A stretch of DNA of 39,064 nucleotides, from NCBI RefSeq assembly GCF_914484835.1, contig NZ_CAJZAR010000055.1, forward strand, positions 1 to 39,064, written 5' to 3'. The stretch is from Paraburkholderia tropica (GTDB lineage: Bacteria > Pseudomonadota > Gammaproteobacteria > Burkholderiales > Burkholderiaceae). A program made the translations under genes and the position numbers. Under the pieces are notes generated by a model. It was given only the letters and a program-made list of their open reading frames with translations, searched no databases and was not told where the DNA came from. This document shows, in pieces, positions 8,138-16,509 of the stretch. The number at the start of each line of letters is the position of its first letter. Position 1 is the stretch's first letter.

Positions 8138-9147
8138 CTGCCGCTCACGAGCATCCGCACGATCACGGCGATGCGCACGATCACCACCGGCACGACGCCC
8201 CGCAAGCCGATCACGCCGATCACGACGCCCACGGCCACAACCACAGCCACCACCACGCGCCCGCCCCAGGCCATCACCGCGCGTTCGCGCTGGCCGTCGC
8301 GCTGAACCTCGTCATCGTGATCGCGCAGGCGGTGTACGGCGTGATCGCGCATTCGACCGCGCTGCTCGCCGACGCGGGCCACAATCTCTCCGACGTGCTC
8401 GGCCTGCTGCTCGCCTGGGGCGCCGCCTGGCTCGCCACGCGCCGTCCGTCGGCGCGCTTCACGTTCGGCTACGGCAGCTCGTCGATCCTCGCCTCGCTGG
8501 CCAACGCCGCGTTGCTGCTCGTGGCGTGCGGCGCGATCCTCGCCGAAGCGGTGGGGCGGCTCCTGCATCCGGCGAGCGTCGCGGGCTTCGACGTCTTCGT
8601 GGTCGCGACGCTCTGCATCGTGGTCAACGGCTTTTCGGCGTGGCTGTTCATGCGCGGCCAGGCCGACGATCTGAATATTCGCGGCGCGTTCCTGCACATG
8701 GCCGCCGACGCCGCCGTGTCCGCCGCCGTCGCCGTGAGCGGCCTCGTGATCCTCGCGACCGGCTGGAACTGGGTTGATCCGGCGATGAGCATCGCGGTCG
8801 TGGGTGTGATCGTCTACGGCACGTGGGGCCTGCTGCGCGAGTCGGTGCGGCTCGCGCTCGCGGCGGTGCCGCAAGGCGTCGACATCGAGCGTATTCGCGT
8901 CTTTCTCGCAGAGCAGCAAGGCGTGACCGACGTGCACGATCTGCATGTCTGGGCGCTCTCGACCACCGGCACCGCGCTGACCGCGCATCTCGTGATGCCC
9001 GCGGGCCATCCCGGCGACGCGGTGCTCGATGCGATCGTCAGCTCGCTCGGCGAGCGCTTTCGCATGACGCATGTGACGCTGCAAGTCGATCTCGGCACCA
9101 GTGCGCATCGTTGCTCGCTCGACGGCGCGACGCAGATCCATCGCTGA
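8134..9147 (+). CDS. Cation diffusion facilitator metal exporter (CzcD/ZitB/DmeF type), His-rich N-terminus
   Basis: 337-residue inner-membrane metal/H+ antiporter, predicted to export Zn2+ (also possibly Co2+ or Cd2+) from the cytoplasm. The first ~48 residues are a His/Asp-rich tail (HEHPHDHGDAHDHHRH, GHNHSHHH) that may collect metal. Six membrane segments follow. The transport site is visible: TM2 ADAGHNLSDVLG (H83, D87) and TM5 FLHMAADAAVSAAV (H and D three to four residues apart), the His/Asp arrangement usual for zinc transporters. The cytoplasmic C-terminal domain has VTDVHDLHVWALS. It starts at ATG 8134 inside the stop of the ArsR gene, so translation is probably coupled and expression metal-induced. 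Confidence 0.9.
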   Translation: MTAAHEHPHDHGDAHDHHRHDAPQADHADHDAHGHNHSHHHAPAPGHHRAFALAVALNLVIVIAQAVYGVIAHSTALLADAGHNLSDVLGLLLAWGAAWLATRRPSARFTFGYGSSSILASLANAALLLVACGAILAEAVGRLLHPASVAGFDVFVVATLCIVVNGFSAWLFMRGQADDLNIRGAFLHMAADAAVSAAVAVSGLVILATGWNWVDPAMSIAVVGVIVYGTWGLLRESVRLALAAVPQGVDIERIRVFLAEQQGVTDVHDLHVWALSTTGTALTAHLVMPAGHPGDAVLDAIVSSLGERFRMTHVTLQVDLGTSAHRCSLDGATQIHR

Positions 9148-9282
9148 GCTTTTAAGTCGTTACGTCGATACGCGGTCATCGATGCGCCATGCGTGGCAGG
9201 ACACGCTGATGCTGCCGGCGCCAGCCGGACAAGCGGGTTGCGGGCGTACACTACGAGTCATGTCGACCGCATGGAGGTCTGC

Positions 9283-11001
9283 ATGACCGAGGCTTTCTCC
9301 CAGCCGTCCGTGCTCATCGTCGGCGCGGGGCCTACGGGTCTCGCCGCCGCGCTGAGTCTTGCCCGCGCGCGCATTCCGGTCCGCGTGATCGATCGCGCGC
9401 ACACGCCCGGACGTTATTCGCGCGCCATCGGCATTCAGGCGCGCACACTCGAACTGTTCGAGCAGCATCGCATCGTCGAGCCGTTTCTCGAACGCGGCCA
9501 TCGCGCCCACGTCGCCAATCTCTATTCGAACGGCCAGCGCCGCGCGCGGCTCGACTTCGATCCGCTGTTCACGCGCTATCCGTATCTGCTGTTCATCGAT
9601 CAGACCGAAACCGAGCGCATCCTCGCCGCGCAGCTCGCCACCTTCGGCGTGCAGATCGAGCGCGGCGTGGAGCTGATCGAATTCGTGCAGGGCTCGGCGG
9701 GCGTGAGCGCCGACGTGCGCCGCGCCGACGGCCGCAACGAGGCGCTGCGCTGCGCGTATCTGATCGCCGCGGACGGCGCGCACAGCACGGTGCGCCATCA
9801 ACTGAACATGAAGTTCGACGGCGAGACGCTGGCGCAGTCGTTCCTGCTCGCCGACTTCAGCGCGAGCACGCCGTGGTCCGACGACGAATTCCACATCTTC
9901 GCCTCGGGCGACGGGCTGGCCGCGATCTTTCCGTACGGGCATGGCCGCTATCGCCTGATCGCCGATCACAAGACGATGCTGCCCGCCGCGCCCGAAGGCG
10001 CGATGCCGGTGCCCACACTCGAGGAGTGCCGCGCGGTCGTGCAGCATCGCGTGCATCATCCGGTGTCGATCAGCGAGATGATCTGGTCGTCGTACTTTCA
10101 CGTCAACAGCCGCATGGTGCGCCAGCTGCGCATGGAGCGCGTGTTCTTCGCGGGCGACGCGGCGCACGTGCACAGCCCGGCGGGCGCGCAGGGCATGAAC
10201 ACGGGCATCCAGGAAGCCTTCAATCTGGGCTGGAAGCTCGCGCGCGCGCTCGGCGGCGCGCCCGACCGGCTGCTCGACACGTATCACGCCGAACGCTATC
10301 CGATCGAGCGCATCGTCTTGCAGCAGACGAGCTTCATGACGCAGCTCGTCGAAGCCGATCACGGTCCGCTCAAGCTGCTGCGCGAGCGCGTGATGCCCGC
10401 GCTGGTCGCGCTCGGGCCGCTGCGCGACGCGGCGCGCCAGGCGGTCAGCGAGTTATCGATTCAGTACCGGCGCAGTCCGCTCACGCTCGAACGCGTGCTC
10501 GACGGCGGTCCACGCGCGGGCGAGCGCGCGCCCGATGCGCAGGTGCGCGTGGTCGACGGCCCGCTCGGCAAGGCGCCGGGCAAGGGGCGCATCTTCGATC
10601 TGCACGATCCGGCGAGCTTCTCGCTGTTTCTGCTCGTCGACGACGAGGTGGCGCGCGAGATGGATGCGATCGCCGAAGGCGAGGGCACGAGCGCGGGTGC
10701 GAACGCGAAGAACGGCGTCGAGGCTTTGCGCCGGTTCACCGAAGCCGTCGAAAGCGTGCTGCCGCGCGCGGTGCGCGTCTGGTGGCTCGCCGATCTGCCC
10801 GAGGGCGAAGCGCCGCCCGTCGATGGCGGCGCGGCCTCGCTCGGCGATGCGTATGGCCGCACGCGGCCCGCGTTCTATCTCGTGCGGCCCGATGGCTATC
10901 TGTGCGCGCGCGGGCGTCCGCATTCGGATCTCAACGGGCTGTTGCGGCATTGCGAGACGTGGTTCTCGCCGGCATCGTCGCCGCATCCGGTTGCGGAGTA
11001 A
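9283..11001 (+). CDS. FAD-dependent aromatic monooxygenase (class A, MhpA/phenol hydroxylase-like)
   Basis: 572-residue flavoprotein hydroxylase. It has the FAD-ADP motif VLIVGAGPTGLAAALSLARA at about residue 11, the DG motif AADGAHSTVRHQL and the second FAD motif FFAGDAAHVHSPAGAQGMNT, followed by ALGGAPDRLLDTYHAERYP. The last ~160 residues resemble the thioredoxin-fold tail of phenol hydroxylase-type enzymes (GPRAGERAPDAQV ... FYLVRPDGYLCARG). NAD(P)H-driven hydroxylation of an aromatic ring is expected; the substrate cannot be told, because no ring-cleavage genes are adjacent. The start at 9283 is set by a strong GGAGG five bases before it, although the frame is open further upstream. A GC-rich terminator hairpin follows the stop. 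Confidence 0.86.
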   Translation: MTEAFSQPSVLIVGAGPTGLAAALSLARARIPVRVIDRAHTPGRYSRAIGIQARTLELFEQHRIVEPFLERGHRAHVANLYSNGQRRARLDFDPLFTRYPYLLFIDQTETERILAAQLATFGVQIERGVELIEFVQGSAGVSADVRRADGRNEALRCAYLIAADGAHSTVRHQLNMKFDGETLAQSFLLADFSASTPWSDDEFHIFASGDGLAAIFPYGHGRYRLIADHKTMLPAAPEGAMPVPTLEECRAVVQHRVHHPVSISEMIWSSYFHVNSRMVRQLRMERVFFAGDAAHVHSPAGAQGMNTGIQEAFNLGWKLARALGGAPDRLLDTYHAERYPIERIVLQQTSFMTQLVEADHGPLKLLRERVMPALVALGPLRDAARQAVSELSIQYRRSPLTLERVLDGGPRAGERAPDAQVRVVDGPLGKAPGKGRIFDLHDPASFSLFLLVDDEVAREMDAIAEGEGTSAGANAKNGVEALRRFTEAVESVLPRAVRVWWLADLPEGEAPPVDGGAASLGDAYGRTRPAFYLVRPDGYLCARGRPHSDLNGLLRHCETWFSPASSPHPVAE

Positions 11002-11009
11002 ATATGCAA

Positions 11010-11047
11010 ACGCCGCGCGGCCCGTCGAGGCCGCGCGGCGTCTTATC
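11010..11047. terminator. Strong hairpin terminator between convergent genes
   Basis: ACGCCGCGCGGCC and GGCCGCGCGGCGT pair over 13 bases around CGTCGA, followed by TCTTATCT. The stem is very stable but the U-tract is weak. It sits between the monooxygenase gene and the end of the fds operon. Confidence 0.7.
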
Positions 11048-11065
11048 TACAGATAGTTAGCGTAA

Positions 11066-11308
11066 CTAAGCAGCGGCAGGCGCCAGCGCCGCGCGATGCG
11101 TCGAGAGCGCCGCGAACACGATCTCGCTGAAACCCGCCTCTTCCTGCGCGTGACCGTCGAGCGCCGCGAGCAGCGTGCGGCGCATGCGCGGCTCCCAGAA
11201 CTTGCGGATGTGTTCGGCGATCCCGAACAGCGCTTCTTCGCGATCCGGCAAGGAATCGAAGAACATGCCGATCTGGTTCGCCATCTCGATCAGATGATCT
11301 GCTTTCAT
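11066..11308 (-). CDS. fdsD: NAD-dependent formate dehydrogenase delta subunit
   Basis: 80-residue protein, the last gene of the fds operon. MKADHLIEMANQIGMFFDSL followed by IAEHIRKFWEPRMRRTLL is the usual FdsD sequence; this small subunit is needed for a stable, active formate dehydrogenase complex. The start lies three bases after the fdsA stop, so the two are translated together. In Cupriavidus the order is fdsGBACD, with fdsC (an FdhD-type sulfurtransferase) between fdsA and fdsD; that gene is absent here. The end of the protein is Ala-rich (ALAPAAA). Confidence 0.92.
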   Translation of the reverse strand: MKADHLIEMANQIGMFFDSLPDREEALFGIAEHIRKFWEPRMRRTLLAALDGHAQEEAGFSEIVFAALSTHRAALAPAAA

Positions 11309-11311
11309 CGC

Positions 11312-14257
11312 TTATTTCCCTGAAGTGGTCAACGGTTCGCGAGAGCGGTGCAATTCGAGCTGCGTCTCGTTGAAGCGCGAATACTCGCGCTGCCAGTCCG
11401 ACGGCTGTTGCACATGGTTCACCTGCACCGCGGTCACCTTGTACTCGGGGCAGTTGGTGGCCCAGTCCGAGGCGTCCGTGGTGATGACGTTCGCGCCCGA
11501 TTCGGGGAAGTGGAACGTCGTGTAGACCACGCCCGGCTGCATGCGCGTGCTGACCTTCGCGCGCAGCACGGTCTGGCCCGCGCGCGATTCGATCCCCACC
11601 CAGTCGCCTTCGCGGATGCCGCGATCGTCGGCGTCGACGGGATGGATCTCCAGCCGGTCCTCTTCGTGCCAGCGCGAGTTGTCGGTGCGGCGCGTCTGCG
11701 CGCCCACGTTGTACTGCGACAGAATCCGGCCCGTCGTGAGCAGCAGCGGGAAGCGCCGCGTGACCTTTTCCGGCGAAGCGATGAACTTCGTGATCACGAA
11801 CTTGCCCTTGCCGCGCACGAACGCGTCGATGTGCATGATCGGCGTGCCGTCCGGCGCCGCTTCGTTGCAGGGCCACTGGATGCTGCCCATTTCATCGAGC
11901 CGTTTGTACGAGACGCCGTGGAAAGTCGGGGTGAGACGCGCGATCTCATCCATGATCTGCGACGGATGCGTGTAGCCCATCTCGTAGCCGAGCGCGCGCG
12001 CGAGCAGGATCGTCGCTTCCCAGTCGGCGTAACCGGCGATCGGCGGCATGACCTTGCGCACGCGCGAGATGCGGCGCTCGGCGTTCGTGAAGGTGCCGTC
12101 CTTTTCGAGGAACGACGAACCCGGCAGCAGCACGTGCGCGTACTTCGCCGTCTCGTTCAGGAAGATGTCCTGCACGACGATGCACTCCATCGACGAGAGC
12201 GCCGCCGCCACGTGCTGCGTGTTCGGATCGGACTGGACGATGTCCTCGCCCTGGCAGTAGAGACCCATGAAGGTGCCGTCGAGCGCCGCCTCGAACATGT
12301 TCGGAATGCGCAGGCCCGGCTCGCTTTGCAGCGCGACGTTCCAGGCGTCCTCGAACAGCGCGCGCGTCTCGGCGTCGCCCACGTGGCGATAACCCGGCAG
12401 TTCGTGCGGGAACGAGCCCATGTCGCACGAACCCTGCACGTTGTTCTGGCCGCGCAGCGGATTCACGCCCACGCCTTCGCGGCCGATGTTGCCCGTGGCC
12501 ATCGCGAGATTGGCGATGCCCATCACCATCGTCGAGCCCTGCGCGTGTTCCGTGACGCCGAGGCCGTAATAGATCGCCGAATTGCCCGGCTGCGCATAGC
12601 GCCGCGCGGCGGCGCGCACGAGCGCGGCGGGCACGCCCGTGAGCGCTTCCATCGCTTCCGGCGAGTTCTCGGGCAGCGCGACGAAATCGCGCCATTGCTC
12701 GAACGCGCGCGTTTCGCAGCGCTCGGCCACGAAGGCTTCGTTGACGAGCCCTTCGGTGACGATCGTGTGCGCGAGCGCGTTGATCATCGCCACGTTGGTG
12801 CCGGGGCGCAGTTGCAGATGATGCTCGGCCTTCACGTGCGCGGTATCGACGATATCGATACGGCGCGGATCGACGACGATCAGCTTCGCGCCCTGACGCA
12901 CGCGCCGCTTCAGACGCGAGCCGAACACCGGATGGCCGTCGGTCGGATTCGCGCCGATCACCATGATCACGTCCGAGTGATCGACGGAGGCGAAGGTCTG
13001 CGTGCCGGCCGATTCGCCGAGCGTGGTTTTCAGGCCATAGCCGGTGGGCGAGTGGCAGACGCGCGCGCAGGTATCGACGTTGTTGTTGCCGAACGCGGCG
13101 CGCACGAGCTTCTGCACGAGATAGGTTTCTTCGTTCGTGCAGCGCGAGGACGTGATGCCGCCGATTGAATCGCGACCATGCTTCGCCTGGATGCGGCGGA
13201 ACTCGCTGGCCGCATAAGCGATCGCTTCTTCCCAGCTCACTTCGCGCCACGGATCGGTGATCTTCGCGCGAATCATCGGCTTCTTGATGCGGTCCTTGTG
13301 CGTGGCGTAGCCCCACGCGAAACGGCCCTTCACGCAGGCATGGCCTTCGTTCGCCTGACCGTTCTTGTGCGGCACCATGCGCACGACTTCGTTGCCCTTC
13401 ATCTCGGCCTTGAACGAGCAGCCGACGCCGCAATACGCGCAGGTCGTCACCACCGAATGTTCGGCCTGACCGAGCATCACCACGGTCTTTTCCTGCAGCG
13501 TCGCGGTCGGGCAGGCGGCCACGCAGGCGCCGCACGACACGCATTCGGAGTCCATGAACGACTCGCCCGCGCCGGCCGCGACGCGCGATTCGAAACCACG
13601 CGCGGCGATCGTCAGCGCGAACGTGCCTTGCGTTTCCTCGCAGGCGCGCACGCAGCGATTGCAGACGATGCACTTCGACGGATCGTAGGTGAAGTACGGG
13701 TTCGATTCGTCCTTCTGGTTCTTCAGGTGATTCGCGCCGTCGAAGCCGTAGCGCACTTCGCGCAGGCCCGTCACGCCCGCCATGTCCTGCAGTTCGCAGT
13801 CGCCGTTGGCGGGGCAGGTGAGGCAGTCGAGCGGGTGATCGGAGATGTACAGCTCCATCACGTTGCGGCGCAGCTTTTGCAGGCGGTCGGTTTGCGTGCG
13901 CACCTTCATGCCCGCTTCGACGGGCGTCGTGCACGACGCCGGATAGCCGCGTCGTCCTTCGATTTCGACGAGACACAGACGGCACGAGCCGAACGGTTCG
14001 AGCGAGTCGGTCGCGCAGAGCTTGGGCACGTTGATGCCCGCTTCGACGGAAGCGCGCATCACCGAGGTGCCCGCCGGAACCGTGACGGACTGGCCGTCGA
14101 TTTCGAGCGTGACGTCGACATCGGCGTGGCGCAGCGGCGTGCCGAAATCGGTGTCGTCGAAAGGCGAGCGTGCGTTGGCCTTGTTCATCGCCGCGGATTT
14201 GCAGGCGCAATTGCCGGAACCGCAACCACCGGCTTGGGACATGATCGTGTCGGACAT
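11312..14257 (-). CDS. fdsA: NAD-dependent formate dehydrogenase alpha subunit (molybdenum bis-MGD catalytic subunit)
   Basis: 981 residues; oxidises formate to CO2 at a Mo/W-bis-MGD centre and passes electrons to FdsB/FdsG. In order: a ferredoxin-like [2Fe-2S] domain (C81, C92, C95, C109), a His-Cys [4Fe-4S] motif HPLDCLTCPANGDC (141-154), two [4Fe-4S] clusters (CIVCNRCVRAC at 196-206, CVSCGACVAAC at 239-249), a further cluster CAYCGVGC (273-280), and the molybdopterin oxidoreductase and dinucleotide-binding domains. C401 in CARVCHSPTGYG is where E. coli FdhF has its selenocysteine, so this is the Cys enzyme and the metal ligand. An extra Cys-rich start (GGCGSGNCACK) precedes M24, which is an alternative start. 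It lies 13 bases after fdsB. Confidence 0.95.
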   Translation of the reverse strand: MSDTIMSQAGGCGSGNCACKSAAMNKANARSPFDDTDFGTPLRHADVDVTLEIDGQSVTVPAGTSVMRASVEAGINVPKLCATDSLEPFGSCRLCLVEIEGRRGYPASCTTPVEAGMKVRTQTDRLQKLRRNVMELYISDHPLDCLTCPANGDCELQDMAGVTGLREVRYGFDGANHLKNQKDESNPYFTYDPSKCIVCNRCVRACEETQGTFALTIAARGFESRVAAGAGESFMDSECVSCGACVAACPTATLQEKTVVMLGQAEHSVVTTCAYCGVGCSFKAEMKGNEVVRMVPHKNGQANEGHACVKGRFAWGYATHKDRIKKPMIRAKITDPWREVSWEEAIAYAASEFRRIQAKHGRDSIGGITSSRCTNEETYLVQKLVRAAFGNNNVDTCARVCHSPTGYGLKTTLGESAGTQTFASVDHSDVIMVIGANPTDGHPVFGSRLKRRVRQGAKLIVVDPRRIDIVDTAHVKAEHHLQLRPGTNVAMINALAHTIVTEGLVNEAFVAERCETRAFEQWRDFVALPENSPEAMEALTGVPAALVRAAARRYAQPGNSAIYYGLGVTEHAQGSTMVMGIANLAMATGNIGREGVGVNPLRGQNNVQGSCDMGSFPHELPGYRHVGDAETRALFEDAWNVALQSEPGLRIPNMFEAALDGTFMGLYCQGEDIVQSDPNTQHVAAALSSMECIVVQDIFLNETAKYAHVLLPGSSFLEKDGTFTNAERRISRVRKVMPPIAGYADWEATILLARALGYEMGYTHPSQIMDEIARLTPTFHGVSYKRLDEMGSIQWPCNEAAPDGTPIMHIDAFVRGKGKFVITKFIASPEKVTRRFPLLLTTGRILSQYNVGAQTRRTDNSRWHEEDRLEIHPVDADDRGIREGDWVGIESRAGQTVLRAKVSTRMQPGVVYTTFHFPESGANVITTDASDWATNCPEYKVTAVQVNHVQQPSDWQREYSRFNETQLELHRSREPLTTSGK

Positions 14258-14270
14258 GGTGGTTCCTCGT

Positions 14271-15830
14271 TCAGGCGGCCGCGTTCTGTTGCGCGACGGG
14301 TTCGAGACCGAAGTCTTCCGGGAAGTGATTGAGCGCGGAGAGCACGGGGTAGGGCGTCATGCCGCCCATCGCGCAGAGCGAGCCGGACACCATCGTGTCG
14401 CACAGATCGCGCAGCAGCGTGACCTGCTTTTCAGACGTGTCGCCCTTGCGGATCTTCGCGATCACCTCGACGCCGCGCGTCGAGCCGATGCGGCACGGCG
14501 TGCACTTTCCGCACGATTCGAGCGTGCAGAACTCCATCGCGTACTGCGCGAGATCGGCGAGATTCGACGTGTCGTCGTGCACGACGAGACCACCGTGGCC
14601 CACGACCGCGCCGACCGCCGCATACGCTTCGTAGTCCATCGGAATGTCCCACTGGCTCTCGGGCAGATAGGTGCCGAGCGGGCCGCCGACCTGCACGGCG
14701 CGCGCCGGGCGGCCGCTGGCGGTGCCGCCGCCGTAGTCGACCATCAGTTCGCGCAGCGTCACGCCGAATGCGAGTTCGACGAGCCCGCCGCGCGCGATAT
14801 TGCCCGCAAGCTGGAACGGCAGCGTGCCGCGCGAGCGGCCCATGCCGAAGTCCTTGTAGAACGCCGCGCCCTTCGCGAAGATGATCGGCACCGTGGCGAG
14901 CGTGATGACATTGTTGATGACCGTGGGCTTGCCGTAGAGACCGGCGAGCGCGGGCAGCGGCGGCTTCGCGCGCACGACGCCGCGCTTGCCTTCGAGCGAT
15001 TCGAGCAGCGCCGTTTCCTCGCCGCACACGTAGGCGCCCGCGCCCTTGGCGACGAACAGGTCGAAGCGCTTGCCGCTGCCGAGCACGTCGTCGCCGAGCC
15101 AGCCCGCGACGCGCGCGCGGCGGATCGCTTCTTCGAGCGCGGCGATCGAATGCGGATACTCGCTGCGCACGTAGATATGGCCGATGGTCGCGCCCACGGT
15201 CAGGCCCGCGATCGTCATGCCTTCGATCAGCACGTAGGGGTCGCTTTCCATCACGAGGCGGTCGGAGAAGGTGCCCGAGTCGCCTTCGTCGGCATTGCAG
15301 ACGATGTACTTCTGATCGGCCTGCGCCTGCGCGACCGTGCGCCATTTGATGCCGGCGGGGAAGGCCGCGCCGCCGCGTCCGCGCAGACCCGATTCGACGA
15401 GCGCTTCGCAGGCGTCGGCGCTCGTCATCGTGAGCGCGTTGCGCAGGCCTTCGAGGCCGCCGTGCGCGACGTAGTCGTCGGTCGAAAGCGGATCGGTGAT
15501 GCCGATGCGCGCGAAGGTCAGGCGCTGCTGCTTGCGCAGATACGGAATCTGTTCGACGAGGCCCACGCCGCGTGCGTGCTGGCCGCCTTGCAGGAAGTTC
15601 GCGTCGAACAGCGCGGCGATGTCGTCTTCCTCGACGTTCGCGTAGCCGACGCGGCCATCGGCCGTTTCGACTTCGACGAGCGGTTCGAGATAAAGCAGAC
15701 CGCGCGAGCCGTTGCGCACGAGTTCGATTTGGATGCCGCGCGCGGCGGCTTCGCGTTCGATGGAAGCGGCGATGGCGTCCGCGCCGAGCGCGAGCGCCGA
15801 TGAATCGCGGGGAACGTAGATGCGCGTCAT
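14271..15830 (-). CDS. fdsB: NAD-dependent formate dehydrogenase beta subunit (FMN/NAD-binding, NuoF-like)
   Basis: 519 residues. An N-terminal thioredoxin-like [2Fe-2S]-type domain (about 1-110) is joined to a NuoF-like part. GLRGRGGAAFPAGIKW (FMN/NAD site), CNADEGDSGTFSDR, and VAKGAGAYVCGEETALLESL are conserved, and the [4Fe-4S] ligands are in ESCGKCTPCRIGSTRG with a later SLCAMGG. It takes the electrons from FdsA and reduces NAD+. Its ATG overlaps the fdsG stop (ATGA at 15830-15827). The translated sequence is complete with no missing motif. Confidence 0.95.
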   Translation of the reverse strand: MTRIYVPRDSSALALGADAIAASIEREAAARGIQIELVRNGSRGLLYLEPLVEVETADGRVGYANVEEDDIAALFDANFLQGGQHARGVGLVEQIPYLRKQQRLTFARIGITDPLSTDDYVAHGGLEGLRNALTMTSADACEALVESGLRGRGGAAFPAGIKWRTVAQAQADQKYIVCNADEGDSGTFSDRLVMESDPYVLIEGMTIAGLTVGATIGHIYVRSEYPHSIAALEEAIRRARVAGWLGDDVLGSGKRFDLFVAKGAGAYVCGEETALLESLEGKRGVVRAKPPLPALAGLYGKPTVINNVITLATVPIIFAKGAAFYKDFGMGRSRGTLPFQLAGNIARGGLVELAFGVTLRELMVDYGGGTASGRPARAVQVGGPLGTYLPESQWDIPMDYEAYAAVGAVVGHGGLVVHDDTSNLADLAQYAMEFCTLESCGKCTPCRIGSTRGVEVIAKIRKGDTSEKQVTLLRDLCDTMVSGSLCAMGGMTPYPVLSALNHFPEDFGLEPVAQQNAAA

Positions 15831-16378
15831 GCGGCCTCCTCGGTGCGCACGACGGCGGCCAGCGCCTTCGCGAGCAGCGCGTCGAACTTCTGCGGGCTTA
15901 CTTTTGCGTGCAACGTGCCGTTAATCATCATGGCGGGCGAGAGCGCGCACTGGCCGAGGCAATAGACCGACTCCAGCGCGACATCGCCCGTGGCTGCGTG
16001 AGCGTGTGCATGGCCCGCGTGTTCATCGCCATGACCGTGCTGCGCGCCGAAACGGCAACCCGTGCGCGCTTCCACATGCTTCGCGAGCGCTTCGCTGCCC
16101 ATGCTGCGGCACGCCTCGGCGCGGCACAGCTGAACCGTGACGGGCGCGGGCGGCGCGGTGCGGAAGTGGTGGTAGTAGGTGATCACGCCGTGGACTTCGG
16201 CGCGTGAGAGATTCAGGGCTTTTGCGAGCGGCGCGACGGTGGCCGGCGGTACAAAGCCGGTTTCGTCCTGGATCGCATGCAGGATCGCAAGCAGGTTGCG
16301 GCCGGGTTGTGCGTGACGCTGCACCAGAGCATCGGATGCGGCGGCCTGTGACCCGGCGGTCAGGGTTGTCTCGTCCAA
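15827..16378 (-). CDS. fdsG: NAD-dependent formate dehydrogenase gamma subunit ([2Fe-2S], NuoE-like), TTG start
   Basis: First gene of the fds operon; a NuoE-like [2Fe-2S] electron carrier. Body: GRNLLAILHAIQDETGFVPP, LNLSRAEVHGVITYYHHFRT, then ligands C85, C90 (CRAEACRSMG) and C140, C144 (YCLGQC). A His-rich insert (about residues 114-127, HGHGDEHAGHAHAH) sits between the two ligand pairs. I place the start at TTG 16378 because AGGAGG on the minus strand lies nine bases before it. The frame can also be read from GTG 16408, but then the ribosome site would be coded as RRS. 183 residues from TTG. It overlaps fdsB by four bases. Confidence 0.85.
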   Translation of the reverse strand: MDETTLTAGSQAAASDALVQRHAQPGRNLLAILHAIQDETGFVPPATVAPLAKALNLSRAEVHGVITYYHHFRTAPPAPVTVQLCRAEACRSMGSEALAKHVEARTGCRFGAQHGHGDEHAGHAHAHAATGDVALESVYCLGQCALSPAMMINGTLHAKVSPQKFDALLAKALAAVVRTEEAA

Positions 16379-16449
16379 AGTGGGGCTCCTCCTGTCACAT
16401 ATATGCACTTGTTATTCATAAAGTGTGCATCTATGCTGGGGTTGTCTCG

Positions 16450-16479
16450 TTGTATGGACGAACAATAGGCCCGTAGAAT
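16450..16479 (+). promoter_or_regulatory. Candidate fdsR promoter in the fdsG-fdsR divergent region
   Basis: TTGTAT (16450-16455) and TAGAAT (16474-16479) are 18 bases apart, about 30 bases before the fdsR start and followed by the ribosome site AGGAAGGA. The divergent fdsG promoter must lie in the same ~130 bases, so one bound regulator could control both. A loose inverted repeat TTGTCTCGT/ACGAACAA (16442-16464) overlaps. Confidence 0.4.
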
Positions 16480-16509
16480 GCCGGATGCAATAGGAAGGAA
16501 GACTTCATA

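Noticed and set aside
11348..13168. 606-codon plus-strand frame opposite fdsA.
   Set aside because: Antisense shadow of the catalytic subunit; no recognisable motif.
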